Shown: positions 1-8,200, counted from the first letter of the stretch. The stretch: 36,627 nucleotides of DNA from CAZEAC01 sp964510065 (GCA_964510065.1 CAZEAC010000046.1:1-36627), one strand, 5' to 3'. Numbers and translations are program-made. Notes: generated by a model from the sequence alone, not told the origin.

Positions 1-130
1 TTGCGGTTTTCTCGGTTCGTTTTTTCACAAATCTCATCCAAAACTCCGCCAAATCAAAAGCACCTACTTAATCAGAGCTTCCCTAGAGCTCATTCTTAAT
101 CAAGCTGCGGGTACAAATTGCATCTTTTGT

Positions 131-166
131 CTGAATTGAGCACGTTTTTCAGCGTGCTCAATTCAG
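131..166. repeat. Perfect 14-bp inverted repeat (hairpin) upstream of the first gene
   Basis: CTGAATTGAGCACG (131-144) and its exact reverse complement (153-166) enclose an 8-nt loop beginning with five Ts. About 30 bp further on, a second imperfect inverted pair (about 197-210 and 230-243) brackets the region just before the first gene. Positions 1-298 hold no convincing gene. The hairpin could end transcription of a gene left of the window, but no T-run follows the 3' arm, so it may instead be a palindromic repeat. Confidence 0.7.
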
Positions 167-259
167 GCAGAAGCTGCTGCACAAAAGGTTTTGTCTGTCC
201 TTCCGTGCGCTGACATTAGTGTTATTGCGCGGAAAGACAGGCGAATGTCTCGCACTGAA

Positions 260-289
260 AACCAAGCAAAACCAAACCAAGCAAAACCA
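260..289. repeat. Exact 15-bp tandem duplication
   Basis: The 15-mer AACCAAGCAAAACCA occurs twice back to back (260-274, 275-289), ending 9 bp before the chosen start codon of the first gene. If translation began further upstream it would encode a repeated Q-A-K-P-N unit. The low-complexity character favours a start at 299. Confidence 0.8.
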
Positions 290-298
290 GTCCAAAGT

Positions 299-1762
299 AT
301 GAGCATATTCAAAAGATTCTTCGGAGATGGTGTCGTAGTTCAAGTGACTCCGGCACCGCCACCACCTCCTCCGGTGAGGGAGACGCGTCTCGAAGAGCGG
401 ATTTTTAATCCGCTTGGAGCGCGAATCGGATCAACGCTGGAGATCGATGACTTCCAAAATCGCGGTCTTCGTTACCAGCTAAATGGCATGACCGTTCGCA
501 AGTTCACCGTGCAGGGTACCGAGCGTCCGCTTATCGACTATCGACTCGCGGCGCATGCCCCGGATAATCCTCTTGCGGATGCAGAGGGAATTGTGGAGCG
601 GCGCTTGCGGGTGATTCCCCGAGTGAATCAGGTCGCTGGGGCGAACTTTCGATGCTGCCTCCTTAAGAAAGTCAGTGAGTTCGAGTATGACCATGCCTTC
701 ACTGAAGGCATTGCCAAGAAAAGGAAATTCATCTGGGGGTATAACGAGGGATCGAAAGATGCCTTCGATGTTACCTATGAACAGGATCCGAATGACACCT
801 CTGCGGACCGTTTTGTCGCACGGAGTCAAGACTATGCGGATCGTAACGGTGATGGGATCGTCTCCCCGAAAGAAGTCCGGAACGAACTCATCGAGTACTG
901 GGGATTTGAGGGCAGCCGTGAACGCCGCCGTGGAGATCCAAAGAGCGCCTACATTGAAGTAGCGTTCATGGAATTCTGCGCGGATGAGGGCCCCCGTCAA
1001 GGCTACACGAGCTTCTGGGCCGGCGAGTATGTCGAGTTCAAGGATCTCGTGGTCGATGGCGGCAGCGCCGGTGGATCGACTGCGCTTGCGCAAAATGGTC
1101 CTCTCACCGAGGCCCAAAGACGCATGCGCGACGCGATTGCGACGCTCCGTGAGCGCTGCAACGTCGCTCAACTGGCCGAGGACAAGCTCCGTGCCGACTT
1201 CAACCGAATTAATGCGGAGGTCGATGAGCTTGTCGATGACAAAGGCGAGTACGAACGGCTTGCGCTTGAAGCGTTGGATGCATCGGAGGCGAACGGGCGC
1301 TTGCGGGAGAAGTCTCGACTCGAGCGCGAGGCGGCGCGAAATGCCGGGATGGCCAAGAGTCTTGAGCCGCGGATCAAGGAGCTGCAAGGCGCCCTTGACC
1401 GTGCTGAGGAGCCACTCATGAGCGCGGCGGCAATCACGTTACGGCTTGCTCAGCAGGTGCGTGAGGCGGAAGATGAATTCCGTGAGCTCATGACCGGCAA
1501 ACAAGTCGCAACGCTCGAAGCCGGTACTAGCGTGACAGCTGACGGCAAGATCAACACGGAGACCGATTCGGTTGAATCGGCCCTGAACGAGTTGCGCACG
1601 GAGGTTGCCAGAACTCGAGCCGCGGCCAACGTTGTCCGGCGGTTAAAACCTGAGGACTACCGCCTCACCGCGCTCAAGGAGCAGGCCGAAGCGAAAGGAA
1701 CTGCTGACGCTCAGGCCCTTGCCGAACTTAAAGCTGCGCGGGCAAAAAAAGGCGCGAGCTAA
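299..1762 (+). CDS. Uncharacterised protein with EF-hand loop and C-terminal coiled coil
   Basis: A 487-aa protein if it starts at ATG 299 (MSIFKRFFGDG). Upstream in-frame starts at 245 and TTG 191 are possible, but they would read through a 15-bp tandem repeat; none has a good Shine-Dalgarno. The N-terminus is proline-rich (seven prolines), followed by a compact domain of roughly 200 residues. That domain contains a canonical 12-residue calcium-binding loop, DRNGDGIVSPKE (about residues 181-192), then a segment rich in W, Y and F. From about residue 265 to the end it is charged, alanine-rich and heptad-like, so probably a long coiled coil. There is no signal peptide or membrane segment, so it is probably cytoplasmic. 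The N-terminal half vaguely recalls DUF4178/DUF2491-type proteins found near PspA-family genes, but I cannot confirm this. Function unknown. A terminator-like hairpin follows. Confidence 0.85.
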   Translation: MSIFKRFFGDGVVVQVTPAPPPPPPVRETRLEERIFNPLGARIGSTLEIDDFQNRGLRYQLNGMTVRKFTVQGTERPLIDYRLAAHAPDNPLADAEGIVERRLRVIPRVNQVAGANFRCCLLKKVSEFEYDHAFTEGIAKKRKFIWGYNEGSKDAFDVTYEQDPNDTSADRFVARSQDYADRNGDGIVSPKEVRNELIEYWGFEGSRERRRGDPKSAYIEVAFMEFCADEGPRQGYTSFWAGEYVEFKDLVVDGGSAGGSTALAQNGPLTEAQRRMRDAIATLRERCNVAQLAEDKLRADFNRINAEVDELVDDKGEYERLALEALDASEANGRLREKSRLEREAARNAGMAKSLEPRIKELQGALDRAEEPLMSAAAITLRLAQQVREAEDEFRELMTGKQVATLEAGTSVTADGKINTETDSVESALNELRTEVARTRAAANVVRRLKPEDYRLTALKEQAEAKGTADAQALAELKAARAKKGAS

Positions 1763-1773
1763 CGTAGTACTCA

Positions 1774-1821
1774 AGGGGGACCGGCGGTTTGTAGCGAACA
1801 CTACGGACACCGGTCCCCTTT
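1774..1821 (+). terminator. Probable rho-independent terminator after the EF-hand gene
   Basis: GGGGACCGG (1776-1784) pairs with CCGGTCCCC (1810-1818), with a small inner stem (GTAG/CTAC) and a short T-run after the 3' arm. It lies 13 nt past the stop codon at 1762. Confidence 0.7.
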
Positions 1822-2185
1822 ACATGGCATAAGAGAAGGTTGTTGTTGCAGTAGCTAATGCCTTACTAGCTTTTTTACGGATCATTAAGACTTAAGGTCT
1901 TCTTGGACTTGAGTGGCTAAAAGGAATTCGCCGTTCTGGGGGAAAGAGACTAGAAGTTACGAACTTGATTTCGATATTCTGAGGCTCTCCGATCGAAATA
2001 ACAATTTGCCATCGGCACTTAATTCGGCGGGCGGGATCCCTGATATCGACATTGTGCCATTACGGGCGCGCGCTGGCAGCTCTAACAGTCTAAAAACAAA
2101 GGCTTCAATGAGAGCAAAGGTTTGGGAAATATAGTAATAACCTAATTAATGATAGGAATTAGCCTTACCTTTTTTATTTTTTGCG
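1822..2185. other. Gene-poor stretch
   Basis: No convincing gene. A 73-codon GTG frame at 1913-2134 lacks a ribosome site and family-like features. A short inverted repeat (AAGAC/GTCTT around 1887-1901) and T-rich tracts near 2169-2182 are the only structure seen. Confidence 0.5.
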
Positions 2186-2332
2186 CTAAATCCAGGAGCA
2201 TATTGAGCCCTTTGGTCGATTAAAGAGGTCTTCAGGATCTCTAAGTTCTTTTAACTCCGTCGCCATTTTGGCGACTTCATATGGGAAGCTGTCGCTGGTA
2301 AAGGTTTCCCGTGTGAACGGGTTGGTTTTCAT
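2186..2332 (-). CDS. Possible 48-aa small protein
   Basis: A minus-strand ATG frame of 48 codons, beginning MKTNPFTRETF and ending CSWI. The composition is protein-like: a polar N-terminus, then a helical charged segment with PYEVAKMATELKELRDPEDLF. A weak AGAG lies 5 nt before the ATG. It is divergent from the Bax-inhibitor gene, with 62 bp between them. I recognise no family, so chance remains possible. Confidence 0.35.
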   Translation of the reverse strand: MKTNPFTRETFTSDSFPYEVAKMATELKELRDPEDLFNRPKGSICSWI

Positions 2333-2394
2333 CTGACTCTGTCAGAACCTCCATAGTTCCTCCTCAAATCCAGCATAGAAAGGCAAAAAATACC

Positions 2395-3120
2395 GTGGAC
2401 GGAAATCCTCTAATTAACAGTGAGAAACTGAGCGCTGGGATCCATTCGGATTCCATCACCATGCAGGGCATGGTCAATCGGATCGGGGTCGTGTTCTCTG
2501 TATTTTTGGTCAGTGCCTGTTACTTCTACAGGTACTCCATGGGTGGTGAAGTCGGCCTCGGGTGGGCAATTGGTGGCTCGTTCGGTGGATTGGCCTTGGT
2601 CCTTGTGATGTGCTTCAATCCACCGACGAGCACGATCCTTGCACCGCTCTATGCCGTGCTTGAAGGGATCGTGATCGGGTGGATCTCGGCGAAGTACGAG
2701 GCCCAATATAACGGCGTCGTCTTCCAGGCATCGGCGATTACGATAGGTACATTCGCCGCAATTCTGGTGCTGTATACGCTGCGCATCCTTCAGGCGACTC
2801 CGGCCTTCACCAAGTTCTTGTTGGTGGCTATGGTCGGCATCCTGATAACCTATCTGCTCGACTTCGGTCTTGCGGTGTTCGCCGAAAAGCGAGTGCCGTA
2901 TCTACACGAAGGTGGCTGGATTGGCATTGGTATCAGCCTCTTCATTATCGTGATCGCGGCGCTGAACTTCATTATCGACTTCGACACCATCGAAAAGTCG
3001 GTAAGAATGGGCGCACCGAAGTACATGGGCTGGTACTGTGGAATGGGGCTCCTTGTGACCCTCGTTTGGGTTTACCTCGAGGTGCTGAAACTTCTGGCCA
3101 AAGCCAGATCCTCGAAGTAG
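2395..3120 (+). CDS. Bax inhibitor-1/YccA-family membrane protein
   Basis: A 241-aa polytopic membrane protein with about seven hydrophobic segments. It starts at GTG 2395 with an AAGG about 14 nt upstream. Family features are visible in order: an N-P motif before the helix APLYAVLEGIVIG, the following ISAKYE/GVVFQA segment, and a C-terminal region with NFIIDFDTIE followed by P-x-Y-M-x-W-Y. These match the Bax1-I-like branch of the BI-1/YccA superfamily. Characterised superfamily members act as calcium-leak channels or modulate FtsH proteolysis; the role here is inferred only from family membership. It has its own terminator downstream and appears to be transcribed alone. Confidence 0.85.
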   Translation: MDGNPLINSEKLSAGIHSDSITMQGMVNRIGVVFSVFLVSACYFYRYSMGGEVGLGWAIGGSFGGLALVLVMCFNPPTSTILAPLYAVLEGIVIGWISAKYEAQYNGVVFQASAITIGTFAAILVLYTLRILQATPAFTKFLLVAMVGILITYLLDFGLAVFAEKRVPYLHEGGWIGIGISLFIIVIAALNFIIDFDTIEKSVRMGAPKYMGWYCGMGLLVTLVWVYLEVLKLLAKARSSK

Positions 3121-3150
3121 CACAATGTCTTGGGAGCGCTGTGCAGGTTC

Positions 3151-3176
3151 AGGGTCAAAGTTGACCTCTTTTTTTT
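3151..3176 (+). terminator. Short hairpin plus T8, after the Bax-inhibitor-like gene
   Basis: GGTCA (3153-3157) pairs with TGACC across a four-base loop, and a run of eight Ts follows at 3169-3176. It lies 30 nt after the stop codon and before the guaA promoter. Confidence 0.65.
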
Positions 3177-3227
3177 AGCCGCACAGCTTCCCTCCCTTTT
3201 AGCTTTTTCCACTAATACCGCTCGATT

Positions 3228-3256
3228 TTGCAAGCTTTTCATTTGCCTGCTATACT
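3228..3256 (+). promoter_or_regulatory. Sigma-70-type promoter of guaA
   Basis: TTGCAA (3228-3233) and TATACT (3251-3256) are separated by exactly 17 bp. The expected start near 3263 gives a leader of about 16 nt that includes GAGGAGG before the guaA ATG. Confidence 0.8.
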
Positions 3257-3278
3257 CCGCGCCACCTTGAGGAGGCCT

Positions 3279-4897
3279 ATGCAAGAGTACGTATTGGTAC
3301 TTGATTTCGGTTCCCAATTTACCCAATTAATTGCAAGGAGGGCGCGCGAGCTTTCAGTGTATAGCGAGGTGAAGCCTTCGCATACCAAGCCGTCGGAGGT
3401 AAAGCGTGAAGGGCTCAAGGCAGTAATTCTCTCGGGTGGTCCCGCGAGTGTGACCGATGCGGACGCGCCGGCATTCGATAAGAGTTGGCTCTCTCTCGGC
3501 GTTCCGATTCTCGGAATCTGTTACGGCTTACAGCTAATCGCCCATCTTGAAGGAGGCAAGCTTGCCTCGGGGGAAAGTCGTGAGTATGGATTTTCGACAT
3601 TAGAAATTAAGGAGCCTGCCGGTCCTTTCTGTAGCTTTGCGGCTGGGGATAAGACCACGGTGTGGATGAGTCATGGCGACCATGTTGCTGAACCTCCCCG
3701 GGGTTTCAAAGTGCTCGCCACAAGCGAAGGCGCCCCTGTTGCTGCGATCGCCGATGAGAAGCGAAAGATTTACGCACTGCAATTTCATCCAGAAGTGGTG
3801 CACTCGCCACGAGGGAAGGAGCTCCTCGCAAACTTTTTTTATAAGGTAGCGGGCTTTTCTAAGTCGTGGACACCTGAGAATTTTATCGAACAGAGTGTTG
3901 CTCAAGTAAAAAGTCAGGTCACAGAAAACGGTAATGTCATTTGCGCGCTTAGTGGCGGTGTTGATTCGACTGTCGCCGCGGTGCTTGTGCATCGAGCAAT
4001 TGGCGCGCGACTTCACTGTATTTTTGTCGATAACGGTGTCCTTAGAAAAGATGAAGGCAAGAAGGTTTTTGAGCGGCTTCAAGGCTTGGGGCTCAACCTG
4101 CGCATGGTTGATGCCTCTGCGAGATTTCTGAAAGAGCTTAAGGGGGTCACTGATCCAGAAAAGAAGCGAAAGATCATCGGCCGTGTCTTTATTGAAGTAT
4201 TTGATGAAGAGAGCAATAGGATTCCCAATGCAACGCATCTTGTGCAGGGCACGCTTTATCCGGATGTCATTGAGAGTGTCCCGGTCCGCGGCGGACCTTC
4301 GGCGACGCCCACGACCGGCTCTGGGGCCAGGTCCGGGCGGNNNNNNNNNNTAGTCATCCAAATAAAGGCGCGAGCCAAACAATTAAGTCGCACCACAATG
4401 TTGGTGGGCTCCCCGAGAAGATGAAATTCAAGCTCATTGAACCGTTCCGCGAACTTTTTAAGGATGAAGTAAGGCGGGTAGGTGCTGATCTTGGTGTGCC
4501 TGAATTTATTCTTAAGCGACAGCCGTTCCCGGGACCCGGTCTTGCGGTGCGTATCCTTGGCGAAGTCAATGAAGCCTCACTTACGATTCTTCGCGAGGCG
4601 GATGCAATATTTGTCGAGGAGATTCGTGCCGCCGGACTTTATGAGCAGCTCTGGCAGAGTTTTGCGGTGTTGCTCCCGGTTAAGAGTGTCGGCGTGATGG
4701 GTGATGGCAGGACCTATGAACAAACTATCGCGCTTCGCGCAGTAACCTCAGAAGATGGCATGACTGCTGACTGGTGTTACCTGCCGCAGGAGCTTTTGCG
4801 CCGAGTGAGTAACCGAATTATTAACGAAGTCCGAGGAATTAACCGGGTAGTGCTTGATATCTCAAGCAAGCCGCCTTCAACGATTGAGTGGGAATAG
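3279..4897 (+). CDS. guaA: GMP synthase (glutamine-hydrolysing), split by an assembly artefact
   Basis: GMP synthase converts XMP to GMP using ATP and glutamine. The start at ATG 3279 is supported by GAGGAGG just upstream. The N-terminal class I glutaminase domain shows the nucleophile Cys81 in GICYGLQL and the FHPEV His-Glu motif. The ATP pyrophosphatase P-loop SGGVDST is near residue 225. The C-terminal dimerisation domain contains IKSHHNVGGLPEKM, KDEVR and PFPGPGLAVRILGE, ending TIEWE. Around 4281-4351 the frame breaks because about 60 bp of G+C-rich foreign sequence, ten Ns and one base are inserted. Removing 71 nt restores one frame and gives a 515-aa protein, the normal length for GuaA. 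The gene is therefore intact in the organism, in my reading. A small ORF starts 4 nt after its stop. Confidence 0.95.
4281..4351. other. Assembly artefact: foreign G+C-rich contig end plus 10-N gap inside guaA
   Basis: 4281-4340 is about 80% G+C, unlike everything around it, and encodes nothing expected for GuaA. 4341-4350 are Ns. The conserved GuaA sequence runs up to DVIESV (ending 4280) and resumes with S-H-P-N-K-G-A-S-Q-T-I-K from 4352. Seventy-one nt is 2 mod 3, which exactly explains the apparent frameshift. Confidence 0.9.
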
Positions 4898-4901
4898 CCG
4901 G

Positions 4902-5108
4902 ATGGAGCGCTACCGAAAAAAGCTCAAATTCGAAGGGGTCATGTACGAAGCTGAATTTGTAAAGCGACCTTTTCGTGAGGGGCTCGAGGTTTCTGTGAAT
5001 TTGCCTTGCGGAAAAGTCTTGCGTATTGCCGAACTCGGCCTTGGCGAGCAAGAACTTATCGAGCGGATATGCCAAGAGGTTAGCCTTGCAGGCGCTGGCC
5101 CACGCTGA
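4902..5108 (+). CDS. Small uncharacterised protein after guaA
   Basis: A 68-aa basic/acidic mixed protein beginning MERYRKKLKFEG at ATG 4902, 4 nt after the guaA stop, so probably co-transcribed. It reads as a small beta-rich domain (EGVMYEAEFVKRPF, LEVSVNLPCGKVLRIAEL) followed by a short helix. There is no signal peptide or transmembrane segment. The family is not recognised. The close spacing to guaA and protein-like composition support it as real. Confidence 0.55.
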   Translation: MERYRKKLKFEGVMYEAEFVKRPFREGLEVSVNLPCGKVLRIAELGLGEQELIERICQEVSLAGAGPR

Positions 5109-5230
5109 TTTTCGTGAGTAAGATTAGCAGGATATTCCACGCTGCAGCTCAAAAATCCTGAAAACAAGCCTGCCTCAACCTCATCTAAACTATGGGAATC
5201 ATAGCCTAAACATTGGCTGTGCGGGTCTGA

Positions 5231-7138
5231 ATGAAGAAAATTGCTCAGTACGTCAATGTGCTGCTCTTTGTCGCCGTGGCGCTTATCGCTGCGCTGCCGA
5301 TTCTTCATGTGACAAGCCGTGGAAAGTGGCTTCCCTGGTTAAGCGATAGCACAATCGCAAGCTTTAACTTTATCGGCTGGGCACTTGTCGCAGTTATTCT
5401 TTTTTCACGCGAAGAAATGCGCAAGACTGCCGCGGCGCTTGCCCAGAAAATGGGTCTTGATCCGCAATTTGACGCATTGGAAGCGTTACTTCAGCGCACC
5501 GTCCGTGAAATTGAAAGAAAACTCGAGCTCTTCACCCTAAGCTTAATGGAGAAGCGGATAAGCTCCAAAGATCAGCTAACCCAAAGTCTTGAAGGTGTGG
5601 TTTCGCTGGCATACCGGTTGTTCGACGCCGAATCAGTGGAGCTTGCGCTGCTTGATGAAGAATCGGGGCTGTATCATTCGTCGATTGTTCTCGGGAAGCC
5701 CTTTAGCAGTGGCGCGCAAGCGATGTTGGCTCAGGCAGCACAGGGGCGCGAATATGCCCCCAGCCCCGACGTCGTGGTTCAGCCGATAGCCTTCGCCGGC
5801 TCGATTCTTGGAAGCCTGCGCATTGGACTTCGCCGTGGCCGAGTTCCTTCGAGTGCCGATCGCGAAATCGCAAGATTGCTTGCACTCCATGGCGGTCTCG
5901 CCATTATCAACGCGCAGTACACCCAGGAACTTGTGCGCATGAAGCGCTCCTCTGATGAATCGGTCAAAGCAAAGACTGGATTCCTTGCGAATCTCTCGCA
6001 TGAGATTCGCGGGCCGCTCGGCATTATGCTTAATGCCGCGGAGCTTGTGCTGGATGGACTTTGCGGCGAGCTTACCAACGACCAGCGCGACACGCTGCGT
6101 ATGATTAAATCGAATGGCGCGCATCTTCTTGAGCTTATCAATGACGTACTGGATTACGCCAAGATTGAGTCAGGGAAGATTACCCCCGAAAAGACCGATA
6201 TTCTGGTCCAGGATCTGCTCGATGATATTGCCTCGGTCGTACGCACTCAAGCCGAGAGCAAACATCATAAGCTTGTGGTACAGCGCGGCCCGGAGGCATT
6301 CGCGTTCGCCTGTGATCGACGCCACGCACGGCAGATGTTGATAAACCTGCTTACCAACGCGATTAAGTATACGCCAGACGGGGGCGCGATTACCGTTTGG
6401 GCTGAGCGAAAGGCCGCAAATAAAATCCGTATCTGTGTACAAGATACTGGCGTTGGCATTGATGCGTCTGACCGGCATAAAGTATTCGCCGCGTTTGAGC
6501 GAATCGAGCACAGCTATTCGTTACAACAGGTTGGCACCGGTTTGGGCATGCCGCTTACCAAACGGCTCTGCGAAGTTAACGGCGGAAGTATCGATTTTGA
6601 TTCAGTCCCGGGGAAGGGCAGTACTTTTTGGCTGCAGTTCCCCTCAATTCAGGTCACGCCTTTTATCACCAAAGAGAAAGAGCAGGAGGAACCCACGGCG
6701 CAGGGGGGTGGTGAGGCGATCTTAGTGATGGAAAGCGAAGAGGGCGAACGTGCGATGATGTTACGCTACCTTAATCATATCGGTTTCGCGTGCAAGACCG
6801 CCGCTACGAAGACTGATGTAATGCGTGTATTTCAAGGGGCAAAACCAAGAGTAGCACTCATTGACAATACTATTCTTGAGGTTGACGAACCCGACCTCAT
6901 CCAAATGTTGCGGTCACTTTCTCCGGAGATCAAGATCGTGGTAGTCAGTAGCCGCGCGTTCGTTTTCGACGTGGAGAAGTATCTTAAAGCCGGTGTTGAT
7001 CGCTGCGTATCAAAGCCGCTTTCGCTAAAGTCTCTAGGCGTCGCAATTCGCGAACTGCTTGACGCTGATATTGCCCAGCCGAAAAAAAGTCAGAAAATAC
7101 CCGCCGGGAGAAAGATTCCCGACGAGTTTTTTCATTAG
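5231..7138 (+). CDS. Membrane hybrid histidine kinase with GAF-like and receiver domains
   Basis: A 635-aa sensor kinase. Two N-terminal transmembrane segments (about residues 8-27 and 41-60) precede a coiled linker and a GAF-like sensor region (about 110-240). The HisKA H-box is NLSHEIRGPL with the phosphorylated histidine at 257. The HATPase domain shows the N-box NLLTNAIKYTPDG (about 371-383), DTGVGID (about 403) and GTGLGM (about 435). A C-terminal receiver domain (about 495-615) keeps the acceptor Asp545 in ALIDN and the lysine in SKP, but the usual acidic pair is Glu-Ser, so its metal site is partly degenerate. No partner regulator is adjacent. The signal sensed is unknown. The gene ends by overlapping the convergent small gene by 4 nt. 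Confidence 0.9.
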   Translation: MKKIAQYVNVLLFVAVALIAALPILHVTSRGKWLPWLSDSTIASFNFIGWALVAVILFSREEMRKTAAALAQKMGLDPQFDALEALLQRTVREIERKLELFTLSLMEKRISSKDQLTQSLEGVVSLAYRLFDAESVELALLDEESGLYHSSIVLGKPFSSGAQAMLAQAAQGREYAPSPDVVVQPIAFAGSILGSLRIGLRRGRVPSSADREIARLLALHGGLAIINAQYTQELVRMKRSSDESVKAKTGFLANLSHEIRGPLGIMLNAAELVLDGLCGELTNDQRDTLRMIKSNGAHLLELINDVLDYAKIESGKITPEKTDILVQDLLDDIASVVRTQAESKHHKLVVQRGPEAFAFACDRRHARQMLINLLTNAIKYTPDGGAITVWAERKAANKIRICVQDTGVGIDASDRHKVFAAFERIEHSYSLQQVGTGLGMPLTKRLCEVNGGSIDFDSVPGKGSTFWLQFPSIQVTPFITKEKEQEEPTAQGGGEAILVMESEEGERAMMLRYLNHIGFACKTAATKTDVMRVFQGAKPRVALIDNTILEVDEPDLIQMLRSLSPEIKIVVVSSRAFVFDVEKYLKAGVDRCVSKPLSLKSLGVAIRELLDADIAQPKKSQKIPAGRKIPDEFFH

Positions 7139-7380
7139 GCGATTATATCAATCGACTTATGCCGTTCTTCTCGCGCTTTGTTTTCGGCGCCCTGATCGGT
7201 ATTTGAATTGTCTTTGGGCTCTTTTTCTTCTTTTTCGGAGAAGTCGCGTTTGCGTTCTCGCTCGTGGTCAAGCGAAACAGCTTCATTTGAAAATGTTCCG
7301 CGTTTCTCAGTCTCCGCTCGCGCTAGTTCTCGATCAACATAGCGGGGAGTTTGGGGAATGAGCATCCTTTCAATTTTCAT
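7135..7380 (-). CDS. Small, highly charged uncharacterised protein
   Basis: An 81-aa protein beginning MKIERMLIPQTPRYVDREL. The ATG at 7380 is preceded by AAGGAGG with 7-8 nt spacing, one of the best ribosome sites in the window, so I prefer it to the upstream in-frame ATG at 7425. The rest is strongly hydrophilic, rich in E, K, R and D, with no signal or membrane segment, and looks disordered. It overlaps the end of the upstream minus-strand ORF by 11 nt, suggesting translational coupling. It converges with the histidine kinase with a 4-nt overlap of stop codons. The family is not recognised. Confidence 0.6.
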   Translation of the reverse strand: MKIERMLIPQTPRYVDRELARAETEKRGTFSNEAVSLDHERERKRDFSEKEEKEPKDNSNTDQGAENKAREERHKSIDIIA

Positions 7381-7675
7381 AGTGCGCCCTCCTTGGCGAC
7401 TCGGCTGCGGCCTGCTCTTTAACAACGAGGTAAGTCCAGCCTACTTTAATGTTTCCGGCGGCTCCAAATAAGGAGTACGCCGGTACCACATTCGTCCGCG
7501 CACCTTGGGAGGCGCGCGAAGCTTTTATCTCTAATGCTGGGATTCGGAGAGAGTACGAAAATTCTTGAGAAGAAAGTTTTGTGATGCTTTCGCAGTTCAT
7601 GTGCGCGGTAGGCGTTTCACCGATTTCAGGCGAATAGGGCTGTTTCACGTGCGCACAACCGACAAATGCGAGCAT
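7370..7675 (-). CDS. Possible small lipoprotein or secreted protein
   Basis: A 101-aa frame starting at ATG 7675. The first residues, MLAFVGCAHVKQ, resemble the end of a lipoprotein signal peptide (FVGC as lipobox), but the charged n-region and most of the hydrophobic core are missing; a stop lies six codons upstream. It could be a truncated lipoprotein gene, or use an unusual start such as ATT two codons earlier. The body contains pairs of short beta-like stretches and no recognisable domain. It overlaps the next small gene, whose Shine-Dalgarno lies within its 3' end, supporting a two-gene operon. Confidence 0.45.
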   Translation of the reverse strand: MLAFVGCAHVKQPYSPEIGETPTAHMNCESITKLSSQEFSYSLRIPALEIKASRASQGARTNVVPAYSLFGAAGNIKVGWTYLVVKEQAAAESPRRAHYEN

Positions 7676-7825
7676 CTTAATAAAGTAGATGGGCTAAGAG
7701 GTCGATAGATTCTAATAGAATGAAGCTTCAGGTGCTTAGCACCGTAAGTATCTGAAATTAGACAGGAAGCGATCTGATGGTTTTGGAACTTTCGTTCTAA
7801 TCTTGTAAGGGGATGTGATAAGGTT

Positions 7826-8200
7826 ATGGCAAAGAAAGACTTACGTGAAACGGCGCTCTACGTTGCGTTCGAGGAGCATGAGCACTTCGATCCGGCGCTG
7901 CCTGAAAGAAATCTGCTTCGCGCAATACTACTCTCAGCGCTCTCAGATCTCCGAAAGCCGGGCGAACCCTCGCGGCGCGCCACTGACTATCTTATGAATG
8001 ATGACGAGAGTTATATCTTCTCGTTTCAGTCAATCTGCAACTTTCTTAATATTGATTCCAAGCAGGTGCTAATTGTCGCCGGCTTAAAACCGGGACTTCG
8101 TGCGGCGCTGCTCAAATCGAACGCAGAGCTCATGGGGCTGCACCGTGATGCAGGACCGGACGGCACTACGCCGCGCTCTTCTCGGCAATCTCAACGATAG
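7826..8200 (+). CDS. Small protein of a two-member family in this window (copy 1)
   Basis: A 124-aa protein, ATG 7826 with AAGG five nt upstream. Its central part, RNLLRAILLSALSDL, then A-x-DYL-x-N-DDESYIFSFQSICNFL, aligns clearly with the protein encoded at 19306-19614, so the two are paralogues. I recall similar small proteins in deltaproteobacteria, with a helical segment, an acidic D/E cluster, then FSF-x-x-I-C-x-x-L, but I know of no assigned function. The last 35 nt overlap the 3' end of tpiA on the other strand, and the extra C-terminal tail is polar and unlike the paralogue. A small hairpin (GGTGC/GCACC, 7731-7743) lies upstream. Confidence 0.75.
   Translation: MAKKDLRETALYVAFEEHEHFDPALPERNLLRAILLSALSDLRKPGEPSRRATDYLMNDDESYIFSFQSICNFLNIDSKQVLIVAGLKPGLRAALLKSNAELMGLHRDAGPDGTTPRSSRQSQR

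Noticed and set aside
479..1387. 302-codon minus-strand frame inside the EF-hand gene
   Set aside because: Composition and lack of family motifs indicate a shadow of the plus-strand gene; no ribosome site.
1913..2134. 73-codon GTG frame
   Set aside because: No ribosome site, no recognisable features, follows a terminator; could be chance.
3600..4382. Long minus-strand frame across guaA
   Set aside because: It is a mirror of the well-supported guaA gene and reads through the artefact and Ns.
4281..4420. guaA as a true pseudogene or programmed frameshift
   Set aside because: The break coincides with Ns and a foreign G+C-rich stretch, and removal of 71 nt restores a full-length GuaA.
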